Under the pieces are notes generated by a model. The model worked only from the letters and a program-made list of their open reading frames with translations, searched no databases and was not told the origin of the DNA. The translations under genes were made by a program, and so were the position numbers. From the NCBI GenBank assembly GCA_027592155.1, contig JAQCKY010000099.1, positions 1 through 7,435 on the forward strand: DNA of 7,435 nt, written 5' to 3'. This document shows positions 5,086 through 7,435 of this stretch, in pieces (position 1 is the first letter of the stretch; each line of letters starts with the position of its first letter). This DNA is from Pseudomonadota bacterium (GTDB lineage: Bacteria; Pseudomonadota; Alphaproteobacteria; Rhodospirillales; UBA2165).

Positions 5086-6288
5086 ATGTCAAAAGACACA
5101 CCGACAAAGACGGCTAATGGACGCCGCCGCCAGACCAATTTGGTCCGGGGCGGCCAGATCCGTTCTCAATTCGACGAAATCAGCGAGGCGATGTTCCTAA
5201 GCTCGAGCTACGCCTACGACTCCGCCGAGCAGGCCCAGCGCGCCTTTAAGGGCGAGGAAGATCACTACCTCTATTCCCGCTACGGCAACCCGACGGTTTC
5301 GGTTTTCGAAGAACGCATGGCGATGATGGATCAGGCCAAGATTTGCCAATCGACGGCGAGCGGCATGGGCGCGGTGTTCGCATCGCTGGCTTGTTTGCTC
5401 AAAGCCGGCGACCGGCTGGTGGCGTCAAAAGCCCTTTTCGGCTCCTGCGATTATGTCTGCACGGTGTTGATGCCCCAATATGGCGTCGAGGTAGAAACCA
5501 TCATGAGCACGGACACTGCGGCGTGGGAGAAGGCGCTGAGCAAACCAACCAACGCGGTCTTTCTTGAAAGCCCTTCGAACCCGACGATGCAATTGTTCGA
5601 TATCGCGGCGATCGCCGATCTGGCCCATAAGGCGGGCGCGCGGCTGATCATCGACAATGTTTTCGCCACCCCGGTGTTCCAACAGCCGTTGGATCTGGGT
5701 GCCGACATCGTCATGTACTCGACGACCAAACATATCGACGGGCAGGGCCGAACTCTGGGCGGTGCCATCGTCACCAATGACGAGGCTTACTATCAAGACC
5801 ACCTCCGGATGTTCATCCGCCATACCGGCCCGACCCTGAGCCCCTTTAACGCCTGGGTTTTGAGCAAATCTTTGGAAACCTTAGATTTGCGGGTGCGTCA
5901 GCAATCGTCCAATGCATCGGCCCTGGCAGCATTTCTGTCGGACCAGCCCAAGGTCACCAAGGTGATTTTCCCAGGGCTGGAGAGCCATCCCCAATACGCT
6001 CTGGCGCAAAAGCAAATGACCGGACCGGGCACGGTCTTGGCCTTCGAGGTGGACGGCGATCAGGCCCGAACATTCAAGTTCATGAATGCGCTGGAACTGA
6101 TCGATATTTCCAACAATCTCGGCGATGCCAAATCAATGGTCACCCATCCGACGACGACGACCCATCAGCGGGTCAGCGCCGATGAACGGGCGGCCTTGGG
6201 CATCAATGAAAATCTGGTGCGCCTGTCGGTCGGGCTCGAAGACATCGACGACCTCAAAGAAGACATCGAGCACGCCCTCTCAGCCTAG
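5086..6288 (+). CDS. metZ: O-succinylhomoserine sulfhydrylase (PLP-dependent)
   Basis: A 400-residue enzyme of the Cys/Met metabolism PLP family, full length for MetZ. It combines O-succinylhomoserine with sulfide to give homocysteine, the direct-sulfhydrylation step of methionine synthesis in the cytoplasm. Visible landmarks are YSRYGNPTV near residue 65, the PLP-binding ESPSNPT, IIDNVFATP (D190, contacts the pyridine nitrogen), and STTKHIDGQGRTLGG with the Schiff-base lysine K215. The TKHIDGQGR sequence is typical of MetZ and less so of MetB or MetC. The C-terminal THPTTTTHQR and LVRLSVGLED blocks are intact. The start at 5086 is chosen for its ribosome binding site. Expression is probably repressed by SAM through the upstream SAM-II aptamer and attenuator. 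The gene converges with a rhodanese gene 10 bp downstream. Confidence 0.94.
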   Translation: MSKDTPTKTANGRRRQTNLVRGGQIRSQFDEISEAMFLSSSYAYDSAEQAQRAFKGEEDHYLYSRYGNPTVSVFEERMAMMDQAKICQSTASGMGAVFASLACLLKAGDRLVASKALFGSCDYVCTVLMPQYGVEVETIMSTDTAAWEKALSKPTNAVFLESPSNPTMQLFDIAAIADLAHKAGARLIIDNVFATPVFQQPLDLGADIVMYSTTKHIDGQGRTLGGAIVTNDEAYYQDHLRMFIRHTGPTLSPFNAWVLSKSLETLDLRVRQQSSNASALAAFLSDQPKVTKVIFPGLESHPQYALAQKQMTGPGTVLAFEVDGDQARTFKFMNALELIDISNNLGDAKSMVTHPTTTTHQRVSADERAALGINENLVRLSVGLEDIDDLKEDIEHALSA

Positions 6289-6298
6289 AGGGAAGCGC

Positions 6299-6721
6299 TT
6301 ATCCTTGCGTCCAGGGCAGGCCGGTGACTTTCCAGCCGCCGGTCTTGCCCCGGTGACCGCTGTCATCCTTGTTGCCCTCAAAGCCTTCCAGGATGTTGTA
6401 GCTTTTCCCGTATCCCGCCTCGGTGAGGGCGATGGCGGCGGCGATCGATCGCTGGCCGGATCGGCACAGGAACAAGACCGTTGTGTGCTTGTCGATCCCG
6501 GCGCTTGTTACCTCAGAGACAAAATCCCCGTTGGGCGCGCCGCCGGGAAAGGTGATCCATTCGGCGCACACCACATTTTTGCCGAGCCCGGAGACATCGG
6601 GCACACCGACATAGTTCCACTCGGCGGCGGTGCGGCAATCGACCAAAACAGCCTTTTCGTCTTTTTCGAGGATGTCCCAAGCCTCTTTCGGCGTGACATC
6701 GCCCGCATATCCTTCAGCCAT
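6299..6721 (-). CDS. Single-domain rhodanese-like protein
   Basis: A 140-residue rhodanese domain. It has the entry motif VLVDCRTAAEW (D28, C29, R30) and the active-site loop FLCRSGQRS, with catalytic C86 and the six-residue loop CRSGQR of sulfur-type rhodaneses. A GGW..TGLPW tail closes it. C29 and C52 are further cysteines. Such proteins carry a persulfide on the catalytic Cys and move sulfane sulfur from thiosulfate or a persulfide donor to an acceptor. There is no signal peptide, so it is cytoplasmic. The ATG at 6721-6719 has GGGAGG five bases upstream. The gene is tail-to-tail with metZ. Since MetZ consumes sulfide, a shared sulfur role is plausible but is inference from proximity; they are not in one operon. 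Confidence 0.92.
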   Translation of the reverse strand: MAEGYAGDVTPKEAWDILEKDEKAVLVDCRTAAEWNYVGVPDVSGLGKNVVCAEWITFPGGAPNGDFVSEVTSAGIDKHTTVLFLCRSGQRSIAAAIALTEAGYGKSYNILEGFEGNKDDSGHRGKTGGWKVTGLPWTQG

Positions 6722-6755
6722 CGCGGCCTCCCATGGAGCAGTTCTTGACCGGCGA

Positions 6756-6785
6756 TATATACACTGAAATCCACCGAGCCTCCAA
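6756..6785 (-). promoter_or_regulatory. Candidate promoter of the rhodanese gene
   Basis: On the - strand, TTGGAG (6785-6780) is separated by 18 bp from TATATA (6761-6756). Transcription would start about 28 nt before the ATG. The -35 box overlaps the left arm of an inverted repeat (6780-6787). Confidence 0.4.
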
Positions 6786-6816
6786 GGTAGGACGCTGAAA
6801 ATACTTTCCCTTGGAG
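6780..6816. repeat. Perfect 8-bp inverted repeat in the divergent intergenic region
   Basis: CTCCAAGG (6780-6787) and CCTTGGAG (6809-6816) are exact reverse complements, 29 bp centre to centre (nearly three helical turns), between the divergent rhodanese and glycosyltransferase genes. There is no T-run on either side, so an operator for a dimeric regulator is more likely than a terminator. Chance occurrence is not excluded. Confidence 0.4.
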
Positions 6817-6868
6817 TCCGGGTCCGTTACTACCCCCATAGTATTTGGCGGAGAGGGCCGACAATTTC

Positions 6869-7435
6869 GTGAGCGATACTTCACCCCGGTTATCGGTTGT
6901 GGTTCCGGTTTATAATGAAAGCGGAAATATCCGCCCTTTGGTCGAAGAGATCATGGCGGCACTGACCGGCCGTTCCGATTTCGAGATCCTTTATGTGGAC
7001 GACCGAAGCGACGATGCAACGCCGTCGGAGCTTCGTGATCTGGCGGCGGAACTGACCCTATTTCGCAGCCTGCGCCATAAAAGCCGGTCGGGTCAGAGCG
7101 CCGCCATCGTCACCGGCATCAAACAAGCGCGGGGCGCCGTCATCGTCACGCTGGATGGGGACGGACAGAACGATCCCGCGGATATGCCAAAACTGATCGA
7201 AGCCTATGAGCGCGAAACGGCGGGCGGCAGTGGCGCGGTTTTGATCGCCGGTCATCGCGCCGAGCGCAAAGACACCTGGTTAAAACGCATGTCTTCTAAG
7301 ATCGCCAATGCCGTGCGCGGACGGTTGCTCGGCGATAACACGCCGGACACCGGCTGCGGCCTCAAGGTATTTTCCCGGGACGCCTTTCTCGCCTTGCCTC
7401 ACTTCGACCATATGCATCGTTTCCTTCCGGCCCTG
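6869..7435 (+). CDS. Family 2 glycosyltransferase, DPM1-like, 3'-truncated by the window edge
   Basis: The frame is open from GTG 6869 to the last base, giving 189 visible residues without a stop. The GT-A fold is clear: LSVVVPVYNE at residues 8-17, the nucleotide-binding EILYVDD (D44, D45), a GQSAAIVTGIKQARG helix, and LDGDGQNDP with the metal-binding D96 and D98. Then come the RKD...SK..N segment and DTGCGLKVFSRDAF, the acceptor region of dolichyl- or polyprenyl-phosphate mannosyltransferase-like enzymes. It probably moves a sugar from a nucleotide donor to polyprenyl phosphate at the cytoplasmic face of the inner membrane, for later use in lipid A or polysaccharide decoration. The exact sugar cannot be told. 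An in-frame TAG at 6839 bounds the start. GGAGAGG (6849-6855) is a somewhat distant ribosome binding site, so the start is moderately sure. It is divergent from the rhodanese gene. Confidence 0.9.
   Translation, partial: MSDTSPRLSVVVPVYNESGNIRPLVEEIMAALTGRSDFEILYVDDRSDDATPSELRDLAAELTLFRSLRHKSRSGQSAAIVTGIKQARGAVIVTLDGDGQNDPADMPKLIEAYERETAGGSGAVLIAGHRAERKDTWLKRMSSKIANAVRGRLLGDNTPDTGCGLKVFSRDAFLALPHFDHMHRFLPAL

Noticed and set aside
6125..6748. 207-codon + strand frame over the metZ end and the rhodanese gene
   Set aside because: Both underlying genes are confidently identified in other frames, so this one is a shadow.
6508..6864. 118-codon - strand frame that begins upstream of the rhodanese gene
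   Set aside because: It overlaps the rhodanese gene in a different frame and has no conserved features; the rhodanese ATG has its own strong ribosome binding site.

Overview
The window looks like chromosomal DNA of an alphaproteobacterium, possibly of the Rhodospirillales type. The strongest pointer is a SAM-II riboswitch upstream of metZ, a pairing known mainly from Alphaproteobacteria. A metZ/rhodanese pair and a DPM1-like glycosyltransferase agree with this. No RNA gene other than the riboswitch, no CRISPR array and no intact mobile element is visible.

Left end (1-1021, + strand): the end of a cell-surface sugar pathway. It holds the C-terminal two thirds of a sugar-1-phosphate nucleotidyltransferase, with its stop overlapping the start of a GmhB-type HAD phosphatase. 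Together they suggest nucleotide-activated heptose or a similar precursor for surface polysaccharide.

Scar region (1018-1891): a small gene graveyard. The C-terminal half of rmlA (- strand) meets, within a few bases of position 1491, the C-terminal part of a MerR-family metal-responsive regulator (+ strand). Both genes lack their N-terminal halves exactly where they meet. After the MerR stop comes a short palindromic repeat, then what looks like the C-terminal tail of a nitrile hydratase accessory protein. I read this as a deletion or inversion scar; a chimeric assembly is the main alternative.

Centre (1892-4842, - strand): an inner-membrane YdjM-family protein, a small basic helical protein of unknown function, and a complete tldD. 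The small gene lies 85 bp downstream of tldD and is probably co-transcribed with it.

Right part (4843-7435): a promoter, a SAM-II aptamer and an intrinsic terminator precede metZ (O-succinylhomoserine sulfhydrylase). The 3' pseudoknot strand of the aptamer can also pair with the 5' arm of the terminator. That gives a complete SAM-dependent attenuation switch on paper. metZ converges with a rhodanese-like gene 10 bp away. Across a divergent intergenic region with a perfect 8-bp dyad, a family 2 glycosyltransferase runs off the window.

The genes on the right are housekeeping (methionine and sulfur metabolism, TldD protease, lipid-linked glycosyl transfer). The left third is surface-polysaccharide and accessory DNA with truncated genes, so the window probably crosses the edge of a variable region.
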